Assembly (NCBI RefSeq): GCF_937890665.1
Contig: NZ_CALADU010000037.1
Location: forward strand, 1-21,875
Direction of reading: 5' to 3'
Length of the DNA stretch: 21,875 nt
Source of the DNA: an uncultured Subdoligranulum sp.
GTDB lineage: Bacteria; Bacillota_A; Clostridia; Oscillospirales; Ruminococcaceae
The notes below the pieces were generated by a model. It ran no database searches. It had not been told where the DNA came from and was given only the letters and a program-made list of their open reading frames with translations. Shown here piece by piece: positions 15,193-21,875 of this stretch; the first letter of the stretch is position 1; every line of letters begins with the position of its first letter. Position numbers and translations under genes: made by a program.

Positions 15193-16386
15193 TTACTGTG
15201 CTGCGATGGCATCGGCAATGCGATGCGCCACTGCGTCCTTACTTTGCAGAGGCAGCTCTTCGCTGCCGTGTTCCGTGATCAGTGTCACCACATTGGTATC
15301 CACGCCGAAACCGGCCCCCGGCACTTTTAGGTTATTCGCCACGATCATATCCATATGCTTTTTACGCAGTTTGGCCGTGGAATTTTCAAGCAAATCACGA
15401 GTTTCCATTGAGAAGCCGCAGACAAACAGCCGCGGCGGTTTATGTTCGCCCACCCACGCAAGAATATCCTGCGTGCGTTCCAGCGCCAATGTCATCTCGC
15501 CATCCTGCTTTTTCACTTTATCGGCGGCTACCGTAGCGGGGCGATAATCGGCCACCGCCGCAGCCATGACCAGTGCATCCGCGTCCATGGCGTGCTGCTG
15601 TACCGCAGCAAATAAATCCGCCGCTGTTGTAAAGGGGACCATCTTTACAAAGGGTACGGGCGGCAAGGTGCAGCCTGTGGACGCCAGCAGCGTAACGTCC
15701 GCCCCCCGCAGCATACAAGCGCGCGCTACCGCATAGCCCATTTTACCGGTGGAATGGTTGGTCAGATACCGGACCGGGTCCATGGATTCCTGCGTAGCTC
15801 CCGCCGATACCACCACTTTTTTGCCCCGCAAATCCTTTTCGCAGGCCAGCTCCCGCAGTACATAGTCCACAAGGACGCTTTCTTCAGGCAGACGGCCCGA
15901 GCCCACGTCCCCGCAAGCCAGCAGCCCCGAACCGGAGGGAATCACCGTAAAACCGTAGTGTTCCAGCGTTTTGAGATTATCCTGTGTGATGGGATTCTCC
16001 AACATATGGGTGTTCATGGCCGGGGCCACCAGTTTGGGGCAGGTAGCTGCCAACGTCACGGTGGTGAGCATATCGTCTGCAAGACCGTGAGCCATCTTGG
16101 CGATCACGTTCGCGGTCGCCGGCGCAATAAGCATCAGGTCCGCCGCATTGGCCAAAGATACATGGGCCACATCATACTGAAAATTGCGGTCAAATGTATC
16201 CACGATACAGCGGCGATTGGTCAGCGTTTCAAACACCAACGGTGCAATAAATTCGGTGGCATGTTTCGTCATCAGGACATGCACATCTGCCCCCATTTTC
16301 ACCAGTGCGCGGGCTACATTGGGCATTTTATACGCGGCGATGCCCCCGGTGATTCCGAGGACAATCGTTTTTCCTGTAAGCTGCAT
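15193..16386 (-). CDS. coaBC: Bifunctional phosphopantothenoylcysteine decarboxylase / phosphopantothenate-cysteine ligase
   Basis: A 397-residue bifunctional enzyme of coenzyme A synthesis: the ligase joins cysteine to 4'-phosphopantothenate and the flavin decarboxylase then gives 4'-phosphopantetheine. The CoaC half (about 1-185) has GITGGIAAYK at 11-20, catalytic His75 (AHVSLA), APAMN at 121-125 and the substrate flap LACGDVGSGRLPE at 156-168 with Cys158. The CoaB half has AGATQESMDPVRYLTNHSTG at 195-214, including Asn210, the residue known in E. coli to act in the acyl-cytidylate step, then MAAAVADY at 274-281 and K289. The lengths of both halves are standard. It is transcribed from a consensus promoter divergently from coaX, so two steps of one pathway face each other. 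Confidence 0.96.
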   Translation of the reverse strand: MQLTGKTIVLGITGGIAAYKMPNVARALVKMGADVHVLMTKHATEFIAPLVFETLTNRRCIVDTFDRNFQYDVAHVSLANAADLMLIAPATANVIAKMAHGLADDMLTTVTLAATCPKLVAPAMNTHMLENPITQDNLKTLEHYGFTVIPSGSGLLACGDVGSGRLPEESVLVDYVLRELACEKDLRGKKVVVSAGATQESMDPVRYLTNHSTGKMGYAVARACMLRGADVTLLASTGCTLPPVPFVKMVPFTTAADLFAAVQQHAMDADALVMAAAVADYRPATVAADKVKKQDGEMTLALERTQDILAWVGEHKPPRLFVCGFSMETRDLLENSTAKLRKKHMDMIVANNLKVPGAGFGVDTNVVTLITEHGSEELPLQSKDAVAHRIADAIAAQ

Positions 16387-16422
16387 AGGATTTCACGGTC
16401 CTTTCCCTATTTAGATAGGTTT

Positions 16423-16451
16423 ATTATAGCAACTTGACAAAGGTTTGTAAA
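16423..16451 (-). promoter_or_regulatory. Sigma-A promoter of coaBC
   Basis: On the minus strand, TTTACA (16451-16446) and TATAAT (16428-16423) are 17 bases apart, about 37 bases before the coaBC ATG. The -35 lies in a TTTGTAAA motif. Confidence 0.85.
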
Positions 16452-16475
16452 TTGCCGCGCTTTTGCCTTTCGGGT

Positions 16476-16503
16476 TTGCAAAATATCCACAAACTGTTAT
16501 AAT
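16476..16503 (+). promoter_or_regulatory. Sigma-A promoter of coaX
   Basis: TTGCAA (16476-16481) and TATAAT (16498-16503) are 16 bases apart, about 33 bases before the coaX ATG. The -35 lies in a TTTGCAAA palindrome, 31 bases from the related motif at the coaBC -35. Confidence 0.78.
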
Positions 16504-16536
16504 GGTACCAGTTTTACAGGAATGGAGCCTTAGGGT

Positions 16537-17316
16537 ATGGTACTGGCGGTCGATATCGGCAATTCGAATATCTGCATCGGTGGACTGGGTGGCGATGGGC
16601 ACCGGGAGGTGCTGTTCACCACGCGTATGGTGACACGAGCGCGCTGTACCGGCGACGAGTATGCTGCCGAACTCAAATTTTTGCTGGGCCGTTTGCAGGT
16701 AGATTGTGCCGCCTGCGAGGGGGTCATTGTTTGCAGTGTGGTCCCCAGCCTGACCACGCCGTTGGCAGATGCATGCCGTCGGCTGACCGGGCAGGAAGCT
16801 CTGATTGTCCAGTACACTTTGGAAACAGGACTCACCTTCCGGGTAGACGAGCCGTGGCGAGTTGGTCGGGACCGCATTGCCGATGCCGTTGCAGCGGCGG
16901 CGCTCTATCCTCTGCCCTGTATGACCGTAGACCTTGGCACCGCCACCACCTACAATGTACTTTCCGCCCAGCGGGAATTTCTGGGCGGTTTCATTGTTCC
17001 CGGCGTACAGACCAGCTTACGGGCCATCAGCGCCGGGACCGCACAACTTCCCCCTATTGCCCCGCAGCCGCCGCAGGATCTGATCGGCCGCAACACCGTG
17101 GAGGCACTGAACAACGGCGCCATGTTCGGCACGGCTGCCATGCTGGATGGGCTGGCCGAACGGGTAGAAGCCCAACTAGGGGCCCCGCTGACCGTGGTAG
17201 CCACCGGCGGTCTAGCGCCCTACATTACCCCTTGCTGCCAACGCAAAATCGTTTATGACGCCGACTTGCTCTTCAAGGGATTGGCGTTGCTGTGGGAATG
17301 GAACCACCCCCTTTGA
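16537..17316 (+). CDS. coaX: Type III pantothenate kinase
   Basis: A 259-residue ASKHA-fold kinase that phosphorylates pantothenate, the first committed step to coenzyme A. The phosphate-binding loop DIGNSN is at 6-11, the pantothenate-site motif GRDRIADA at 110-117, the second phosphate motif VDLGTATTYNV at 131-141, GGFIVPG at 150-156, and the adenosine-motif region VATGG at 221-225. Type III enzymes need a monovalent cation and are known not to be inhibited by CoA, unlike type I CoaA. The length is standard. The ATG at 16537 has GGAG about 10 bases upstream, and the next in-frame choices would lose the DIGNSN loop. It is monocistronic and divergent from coaBC. Confidence 0.96.
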   Translation: MVLAVDIGNSNICIGGLGGDGHREVLFTTRMVTRARCTGDEYAAELKFLLGRLQVDCAACEGVIVCSVVPSLTTPLADACRRLTGQEALIVQYTLETGLTFRVDEPWRVGRDRIADAVAAAALYPLPCMTVDLGTATTYNVLSAQREFLGGFIVPGVQTSLRAISAGTAQLPPIAPQPPQDLIGRNTVEALNNGAMFGTAAMLDGLAERVEAQLGAPLTVVATGGLAPYITPCCQRKIVYDADLLFKGLALLWEWNHPL

Positions 17317-17328
17317 TCTTTGCCAATC

Positions 17329-17370
17329 AAGACCGCCGCAGCCGGAAATTCCGGCTGCGGCGGTCTTACT
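17329..17370. terminator. Long perfect hairpin between coaX and anti-sigma gene
   Basis: A 19-bp inverted repeat, AAGACCGCCGCAGCCGGAA (17329-17347) with its complement at 17349-17367, meeting around a single base. It lies between convergent genes and must stop both, although the trailing T tracts (TTACTTTG on plus, TTGATTGG on minus) are weak. Confidence 0.78.
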
Positions 17371-17375
17371 TTGTG

Positions 17376-18554
17376 TCACGGCAGAGGGATCAACCAATGT
17401 TCTACCGTCAGTATATCCCCTTTGCGCGTCACCAGAATCGCCTGTCCGTCATCGCTGCACATGTAGGAGACCTTCTCCTCTTCCTCCGGGTTCAAGCTCT
17501 CCGAATATGCCTGAAAACCGCCATCACCATAGTACCACCCTGTACCATATATACCGGTAGTAACCGACACGGTTTCCCGGCTCTGTAAAGTGCCTTGCGC
17601 ACGCACCTCCTCCGGTTGCAGCTCCATAAGTTCCTGCCATAATTCTTCTTCCCTCGTATCGGTTTCTTCTGCAGGGGCTACTTCTTGCTGCGGTCCTTCT
17701 AACCATTGACGGCGCAGCTTTTCGGCTTGCTCCGGGTCCCCACGGTCTTCTGGAATCGGCAGATCAAACAGCAGGTAGATGCCGTCCGTCCTCCCCGTCG
17801 GGGTGATAACCCCTGTGTCCGCATCCTGCGAGAAACCGCTGAACAGCGCCCCAGCGCCGCCTACCTGCTCCAGCACCACCGCCAGTTTGGGGTCTTTATC
17901 GGCAAAAGGTTCCACTGTGTCGGTTTCCACCAAAATATAGCGAATCCCGTCCTGCACAATGTCATGGCGGGCACCGTTCATGGTAAAGACATTGTACTCC
18001 ATGATCGGGCAGTCCGGTGATGCAAAAAGAGGCGACACCAAACTGTTACTCAAGGTGACATCCCCGCCTGTATCGGACAGTTCCGCCATGGGTGTACCGT
18101 CAGTATGGGCTATCGCCAGCACTGCATAGCTGCGTTCCGGCAAAAGTCCCACGTTCTCCCAATCGGAAGACCAATATTCTGTGACGTTTGCGCCGGTGGT
18201 AATGCCCAGCAAAGTGACCGTATAGGGGTCAGCCTGTTGGGTACTCTCGATACAAATACTCTGCTCTGTCTCAAACAACGCAGCCAGCTCCTCCTGCTCC
18301 ATCTGCCGAGCCGCGTCAGCCGGAGACAGAAAATATCCTGCCGCTGCCACGCCCCCAGCGCACAAGCAGCAAACCACCGCTGCCGCTGCCAAGGCACGTC
18401 CTATCGACCACCGCAGTGGCCGCCTTCTTTTACGGGCGTTTTCCTCTTTTTCGATTTGTCCGACGGCCAAACCAACGATCCGTGCTCTCTGCTCTTCGGA
18501 TAACGGTTCTTCCGGCCACGTCGCCTTCTCCAGTTCCTCATAAAGCTTTGCCAT
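17376..18554 (-). CDS. Putative membrane anti-sigma factor partner of the ECF sigma
   Basis: A 392-residue single-pass membrane protein. Residues 1-48 are charged and would be cytoplasmic (LYEELEKATWPEEPLSEEQRARIV..., ending KRRRPLRWS), one membrane segment covers about 50-76, and the remainder is extracytoplasmic, acidic and without Cys pairs. This plan matches clostridial anti-sigma factors of the DUF4179/DUF4367-like kind encoded after ECF sigma genes; the exact family I infer from layout and the first 80 residues rather than a full match. The start at 18554 is set by AAAGGAG seven bases upstream; it overlaps the end of the sigma gene by 17 bases in another frame, indicating translational coupling. 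The function of the large outer domain (about 77-392) is unknown; it may sense an envelope signal. Confidence 0.72.
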   Translation of the reverse strand: MAKLYEELEKATWPEEPLSEEQRARIVGLAVGQIEKEENARKRRRPLRWSIGRALAAAAVVCCLCAGGVAAAGYFLSPADAARQMEQEELAALFETEQSICIESTQQADPYTVTLLGITTGANVTEYWSSDWENVGLLPERSYAVLAIAHTDGTPMAELSDTGGDVTLSNSLVSPLFASPDCPIMEYNVFTMNGARHDIVQDGIRYILVETDTVEPFADKDPKLAVVLEQVGGAGALFSGFSQDADTGVITPTGRTDGIYLLFDLPIPEDRGDPEQAEKLRRQWLEGPQQEVAPAEETDTREEELWQELMELQPEEVRAQGTLQSRETVSVTTGIYGTGWYYGDGGFQAYSESLNPEEEEKVSYMCSDDGQAILVTRKGDILTVEHWLIPLP

Positions 18555-19107
18555 AACCGGGCTCCTTTCCAAACAACTGCAAAAACTGTTTTTTCAATCG
18601 CGCTCTTCCTCGAGAAAGCCGTACATTGACAGCATGTTCTTCCATATCGAGTGCCCGGCCTATTTCCTTGCTGGACTGCAACCCATAATAACGGCGAAGA
18701 AAAATTTCCCGATCTGGTGGTTCCATCTGTTCCACCAATTCAGCAATCAGTTCTTCAGCCTCCGACGCGGCAGCCGGTCCAAGCGGCTGCGCCAGCAATT
18801 CAAAGTCTTCGGGCAAAGGATCTGCGGAAGTCCGGCGCAGTTGGCGGTAGCGGTCAATGGCTTTGTTGCGCGCCGTAACAATCAGCCAGGCCTTCAGGTG
18901 ATACCGCTCTGCCAAAAGTGTATCGGCCTGACGCCAACACTGGACCAGTACATCTGCCAGACACTCCTCCACATCCCGGGGATCAGACAGGACGTGCCGC
19001 ACCAAAGCCCGCAGCATACCCCCGTAGAGGGACAACAACTGCGTCACGCCCTCTTGCGGGTCTTGCCGGATGCACCGCAGCAACGCCGCCTCTTCAGTCG
19101 TTTGCAC
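18538..19107 (-). CDS. ECF-type RNA polymerase sigma factor (GTG start)
   Basis: A 189-residue sigma-70 family protein with only region 2 and region 4. Region 2 runs about 26-92 (DVEECLADVLVQCW, the core-binding part, then AWLIVTARNKAIDRYRQLRR for -10 recognition), followed by a Pro/Glu-rich linker and region 4 at about 119-172 (DREIFLRRYYGLQSSKEIGRALDMEEHAVNVRLSRGRARLK). Region 3 is absent, as in ECF factors. I prefer the GTG at 19107, which has AAAGGAG 9 bases upstream; the ATG at 19116 abuts that site with no spacing and is the alternative. The longer frame from GTG 19152 would begin at or before the transcript start. The downstream gene overlaps and encodes the likely anti-sigma factor. 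An ECF-like promoter precedes it. Confidence 0.9.
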   Translation of the reverse strand: MQTTEEAALLRCIRQDPQEGVTQLLSLYGGMLRALVRHVLSDPRDVEECLADVLVQCWRQADTLLAERYHLKAWLIVTARNKAIDRYRQLRRTSADPLPEDFELLAQPLGPAAASEAEELIAELVEQMEPPDREIFLRRYYGLQSSKEIGRALDMEEHAVNVRLSRGRARLKKQFLQLFGKEPGYGKAL

Positions 19108-19157
19108 CTTCTTCATCTCCTTTTTGCTTCTGGATGGGAAAGGACCTTTCACTTAGT

Positions 19158-19186
19158 TAGACGCAGCATCCCCCGAAAAAGTCTCA
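19158..19186 (-). promoter_or_regulatory. Candidate ECF-type autoregulatory promoter
   Basis: On the minus strand TGAGAC (19186-19181), then TTTTT, and CGTCTA (19163-19158) lie 17 bases apart. This resembles the TGAAAC...CGTC promoters used by many Firmicutes ECF sigma factors, including the T-rich stretch after the -35. No sigma-A TTGACA/TATAAT pair is visible here. Initiation would leave a 40-50 base leader before the GTG at 19107. Confidence 0.62.
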
Positions 19187-19203
19187 CATCTTTTTTCAGA
19201 CAG

Positions 19204-19244
19204 AAAAAAATCCCGTCGGCCCTTTTTGGGAGCCGACGGGAAAA
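19204..19244 (-). terminator. Intrinsic terminator of galK
   Basis: Minus-strand TCCCGTCGGC (19241-19232) pairs with GCCGACGGGA (19220-19211), a 10-bp stem with an 11-base loop, and is followed by a run of T (about 19210-19204). It separates galK from the ECF operon on the same strand. Confidence 0.9.
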
Positions 19245-19253
19245 TATACAGGA

Positions 19254-20561
19254 TTACAGTTCCGGCGTAACAGGCACTGCACCATAGTTGCGGATGTTCA
19301 GCACATGGCAGCTTCCCTCGCCGAAGCAGGCATCGATGGTAGCGCGGTAGGTATCCACCAGATCCTTAGGCACAAACGCCTGAATGGTACCGGCGAAACC
19401 GCCGCCCTGCAAGCGCCAAGCGCCCCGGCCGTTCAGGACCTTCTGGCTCAGCGCCAATGCCAGCGGCACCCCCTGTTCCTTCGGGTTTTTGATGCTGTAA
19501 GCATTCTGGTTGAACTCGAAGCTGGAATGGCCGCCCTCAATGATCAACTGCAGGAAGGTATCGAAATCGTCCTCTTTTACTGCGTCGCAGAGCGCAGCAG
19601 CACGACGGCAGTCATTGTAGAAGTGAATGGAACGCACCACCGCACGGTCACCCAACACTTTGCGCAGTTTCGGAATAGCTGCATAGAAGTCCTCTTCCGG
19701 CACATCGCGCAGGACCTTTTTGCCGAACTGTGCAGCCACGCTCTCCATCTCACGGCGGATTGCTGCATAATCATCGGTCAGGTCCGCATGGCTGCCCTTG
19801 GTGTCGCTGATGCACATGACAAAACCATGCTTGGCCAAATCGATCTCCGTCTGGCCCACCACCGGATGCTCCGGGTCCTTGAAATCGATGGTGATCACGC
19901 CACCCACAGCACAGGCAGTCTGGTCCATCAACCCACAGGGTTTGCCAAAGAAAACATTCTCGGAATACTGGCCAATTTGAGCGATACGAACCTGACTGAA
20001 TTTCTCCATGTCATTGTCATTGTACTCGCCGCGGAAGATTGCGCCGATGCAGACCTCGAAGGCCGCCGAGCTGGACAGTCCGGACCCACGCAGCACATCA
20101 CTGGTGGTGTAGGCATCAAAACCGCCCACCTTGCCGCCATCATTCAAGATGCCCACTGCCACGCCACGGATCAACGCGGCGGAATGCTCGGTTTCCCGCG
20201 GCTGGGGGGTACGGATGCTCAGGTCCACATCGTCGATCTTTTCGAATCCATGAGATTTTACCCGAACAATATTGTCGTTGTTGGGGGAAACCACCGCCAC
20301 AATATCGAGGTTGACCGAACCTGCCAGCACAACACCATTGTTGTGGTCGGTATGGTTGCCGCCAATCTCAGTACGACCGGGGGCAGAATAGAGCCGCACC
20401 GTGCGGTCAGCACCAAATTCCGCGGCAAAGCGGTCGATCAGCTGCGTGTACCGCGCACGCTGGGCTGCAACAATTTTCTCGTCCTCACCGTACAGTTTGG
20501 TGAAGGCACCGTCATACAAACCCTGCGCAATTTGCTGCTTCAATTCAATGGTATTGGCCAT
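19254..20561 (-). CDS. galK: Galactokinase (GHMP kinase family)
   Basis: A 435-residue GHMP kinase that phosphorylates galactose to galactose 1-phosphate in the Leloir pathway. The N-terminal galactokinase signature PGRTEIGGNHTDHNNG is at 61-76, the ATP-binding GHMP loop GSGLSSSAA at 159-167, the predicted catalytic base D213 in GLMDQTACAVGG, and the third motif GGGFAGT at 386-392. GRTEIGGNHTDHN differs from the commoner GRVNLIGEHTDYN but is found in clostridial galactokinases. The ATG at 20561 is chosen because MANTIELKQQ begins the conserved region, and because the open frame upstream to 20813 would run through the promoter. galT and galE are not in the window. The divergent AraC-family gene suggests sugar-dependent control. 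Confidence 0.92.
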   Translation of the reverse strand: MANTIELKQQIAQGLYDGAFTKLYGEDEKIVAAQRARYTQLIDRFAAEFGADRTVRLYSAPGRTEIGGNHTDHNNGVVLAGSVNLDIVAVVSPNNDNIVRVKSHGFEKIDDVDLSIRTPQPRETEHSAALIRGVAVGILNDGGKVGGFDAYTTSDVLRGSGLSSSAAFEVCIGAIFRGEYNDNDMEKFSQVRIAQIGQYSENVFFGKPCGLMDQTACAVGGVITIDFKDPEHPVVGQTEIDLAKHGFVMCISDTKGSHADLTDDYAAIRREMESVAAQFGKKVLRDVPEEDFYAAIPKLRKVLGDRAVVRSIHFYNDCRRAAALCDAVKEDDFDTFLQLIIEGGHSSFEFNQNAYSIKNPKEQGVPLALALSQKVLNGRGAWRLQGGGFAGTIQAFVPKDLVDTYRATIDACFGEGSCHVLNIRNYGAVPVTPEL

Positions 20562-20585
20562 AGTTCCACTCGCCTTTCCTGTTGC

Positions 20586-20660
20586 GTGGGCCCTTTTTGC
20601 TATCATGCACAAAAAGAGCCACACTATTTTAGGCAAACAGCCAAACGGCCGGCTGTTTGC
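20586..20660 (-). promoter_or_regulatory. Structured 5' leader of galK with two hairpins
   Basis: GCAAACAGCC (20633-20642) and GGCTGTTTGC (20651-20660) form a perfect 10-bp inverted repeat with an 8-base loop, beginning about 8 bases after the predicted transcript start. A second, slightly imperfect stem joins 20610-20622 with 20586-20599 just before the ribosome binding region. The first could be an operator or a 5' stabilising hairpin; the second could affect translation. Confidence 0.5.
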
Positions 20661-20675
20661 ATTGCTCTTGTACCC

Positions 20676-20703
20676 AGTATAACAAATTCTACGGGGAAGT
20701 AAA
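20676..20703 (-). promoter_or_regulatory. Predicted sigma-A promoter of galK
   Basis: On the minus strand TTTACT (20703-20698) and TATACT (20681-20676) are 16 bases apart, with TGT before the -10 as an extended -10. The leader would be about 105-110 bases. Confidence 0.7.
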
Positions 20704-20724
20704 CATTTTTTTACTGCTCTTTTA

Positions 20725-20753
20725 TGGACTTTTGATGAATGCTTTGGTATAAT
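20725..20753 (+). promoter_or_regulatory. Predicted sigma-A promoter of the AraC-family gene
   Basis: TGGACT (20725-20730) and TATAAT (20748-20753) are 17 bases apart, with TGG before the -10 as an extended -10. Its -35 is about 22 bases from the galK -35 on the other strand, so one bound regulator could touch both. Confidence 0.72.
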
Positions 20754-20806
20754 AATAACAATGATAAAGTTGTTTTCTGGCCCAACGGCAAACGAGGTGT
20801 GTATGC

Positions 20807-21664
20807 ATGACAAGCCTAACCAAACAATCCTATAAACAAAACTATACCGACAATGTCGAATTGTCCATCTTCAACTGTGGGCACGAATATTGCGAACCGG
20901 GCCACACTTGGGGCCCCGGCGTACGGGATCATTACCTGATCCATCTCGTGGTGGCCGGCAAAGGGGTCTATCAGGTCGGTGGGGTTTCCCACACCTTGCA
21001 GGAAGGCGATCTGTTTTTGGCGAAGCCCAACCAACTGATCACCTATGCCGCAGACGAAACCGACCCGTGGGAATACTATTGGGTGGGATTCAACGGCGCA
21101 TGTGCCAACAAACTGGTGCAGCAGACGCCCTTCAACGATCTGCACCCGGTCCACCACTGCAAAGATCCGCAGGCTGTGCGGGAAGCCTTGTATAATATCT
21201 ACCTTTCCCGCGGACCGGAGCCCCAGTGTGAAGCCCTGATGACCGGCTATCTGTACATTTTCATGGCACATCTTATGAAAGAAGCCCGGGACGCCATGCC
21301 CAATATGGGTTCCTCCAGCAGCCAGTATGTATTGTCGGCCATCAAATATATCCAGTTCAACTATTCCCACGACATCTCAGTGGACGACATCGCCAAGGCG
21401 GTCGGCGTCAGCCGCAGTCACCTCTACCGGGTGTTTATGGCCAATGTGGGACAAAGTCCCATCGACTATCTGACCAACTATCGCATCAGCGAGGCGTGCA
21501 GCCTCCTAAAAAACTCCAACCTCTCGATTGCCGAGATCGCAGTCTCGGTGGGATTCTTTGACCAGTTCTACTTTTCCCGCGTATTCAAGAAAGTCAAAGG
21601 TGTCCCCCCCAGCAAGTATCTGACCACCTTGGAGAAAGACCAAAACAAACCTGCCGATAAATAA
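20807..21664 (+). CDS. AraC-family transcriptional regulator with cupin sensor domain
   Basis: A 285-residue regulator. Residues about 25-100 are a cupin-like AraC_binding domain (DHYLIHLVVAGKGVYQVGG, LQEGDLFLAKPNQLITY, WEYYWVGFNG), the type that binds sugars in AraC and in MsmR/RafR-like proteins. A helical linker follows, then the double helix-turn-helix: first at about 191-212 (VDDIAKAVGVSRSHLYRVF), second at about 239-262 (IAEIAVSVGFFDQFYFSRVFKK), ending with the usual GVPPSKY. The ATG at 20807 has GAGGTG seven bases upstream. It is divergent from galK and may respond to galactose or an alpha-galactoside; that is inferred from position only. The rRNA methyltransferase gene begins 8 bases after the stop, so the two may be cotranscribed. 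Confidence 0.9.
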   Translation: MTSLTKQSYKQNYTDNVELSIFNCGHEYCEPGHTWGPGVRDHYLIHLVVAGKGVYQVGGVSHTLQEGDLFLAKPNQLITYAADETDPWEYYWVGFNGACANKLVQQTPFNDLHPVHHCKDPQAVREALYNIYLSRGPEPQCEALMTGYLYIFMAHLMKEARDAMPNMGSSSSQYVLSAIKYIQFNYSHDISVDDIAKAVGVSRSHLYRVFMANVGQSPIDYLTNYRISEACSLLKNSNLSIAEIAVSVGFFDQFYFSRVFKKVKGVPPSKYLTTLEKDQNKPADK

Positions 21665-21672
21665 GGAGTATT

Positions 21673-21875
21673 ATGCCATTTATCAAAAATCAAATTCTTC
21701 GTCTAACCATAGAGTCTCTTTCCAGCGACGGAAACGGCGTGGCACATTCTGATGGACAAGCGGTCTTTGTTCCCGGGACTGCGCCGGGGGACGAAGTCGA
21801 TGTACGCATCGTTAAACCTATGAAAGGGTATGCCTTTGGCCGGTTGGAAACCTTGTACACCGCCGGCCCCGGCCG
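21673..21875 (+). CDS. 23S rRNA (uracil-C5)-methyltransferase RlmD/RumA type, 3'-truncated by window
   Basis: Only the first 67 codons are visible. MPFIKNQILRLTIESL, then SSDGNGVAHSDGQAVFVPG, APGDEVDVRIVK and YAFGRLE, form a TRAM domain as found at the N terminus of RlmD/RlmCD (RumA) 5-methyluridine rRNA methyltransferases. The TRAM domain binds RNA and the SAM-dependent catalytic domain should lie beyond the window. The ATG at 21673 follows AAGGAG (21663-21668) and starts 8 bases after the AraC-family stop. TRAM domains also occur in MiaB-like enzymes, but there they are C-terminal, so the RumA family is strongly favoured; the exact uridine target cannot be judged. Confidence 0.82.
   Translation, partial: MPFIKNQILRLTIESLSSDGNGVAHSDGQAVFVPGTAPGDEVDVRIVKPMKGYAFGRLETLYTAGPG

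Noticed and set aside
19305..20702. A 465-codon open frame on the plus strand opposite galK
   Set aside because: It is an antisense shadow of galK, whose own motifs are intact. It has no ribosome binding site and crosses the galK promoter.
20562..20813. N-terminal extension of galactokinase upstream of 20561
   Set aside because: The extra residues are hydrophobic and unlike the family, and they cross the predicted promoter and leader hairpins.
1..21875. tRNA, rRNA, CRISPR, insertion sequence, prophage, attachment site or defence cluster
   Set aside because: Intergenic gaps are all under 300 bases and are accounted for by promoters and terminators. No transposase, integrase, Cas or other defence protein motif was seen.

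Overview
The window is an ordinary chromosomal segment, roughly mid-50s % GC by eye, from a low-GC-phylum (Firmicutes) gut-type clostridium. The Oscillospiraceae/Ruminococcaceae neighbourhood (Faecalibacterium, Gemmiger, Subdoligranulum) is my best guess. It rests on AGGAGG-type ribosome binding sites, sigma-A promoters with TATAAT boxes, type III pantothenate kinase, a lipoprotein NagZ and an ECF sigma/anti-sigma pair of clostridial style. I cannot name the species. No tRNA, rRNA, CRISPR array, insertion sequence, prophage or plasmid feature was seen, and no gap between genes exceeds 300 bases.

Layout: (1) 2-1273, 3' part of a topoisomerase IV A subunit gene, convergent with a SAM methyltransferase (1389-2126, minus). 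(2) 2309-3991, a phosphohexomutase, divergent from comM/yifB (4170-5699, plus). (3) 5737-8050, minus: a lipoprotein NagZ followed by a GT4 glycosyltransferase. (4) 8158-12448, minus: a four-gene 'gliding-type' ABC operon in the order ATPase, ABC-2 permease, GldG-like protein, DUF4340-like protein. (5) 12649-13233, a maltose/galactoside-type O-acetyltransferase, divergent from the ABC operon. (6) 13275-16386, minus: coaBC then asnB, separated by a terminator-like hairpin that runs into the asnB start codon. (7) 16537-17316, coaX, divergent from coaBC. (8) 17376-19107, minus: an ECF sigma factor and its overlapping membrane anti-sigma-like partner, behind an ECF-type promoter. (9) 19254-20561, galK (minus), divergent from an AraC-family regulator (20807-21664, plus) that is followed by the start of an rlmD/rumA-type rRNA methyltransferase, cut by the window edge.

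Functional themes are central sugar metabolism (phosphohexomutase, galactokinase and its likely regulator), coenzyme A synthesis (coaX and coaBC back to back), cell-wall or surface glycan turnover (NagZ, GT4), asparagine synthesis and envelope sensing (ECF/anti-sigma, GldG-type transporter). Most transcription units are closed by intrinsic terminators, several of them bidirectional, and most divergent gaps carry recognisable promoters in both directions.

I found no clearly new defence or biosynthetic system. The observations most worth testing are the asnB start buried in a terminator, the autoregulatory-looking ECF promoter, the GldA-F-G/DUF4340 module in a bacterium not expected to glide, the structured galK leader, and the paired TTTGYAAA motifs on the -35 boxes of coaBC and coaX.
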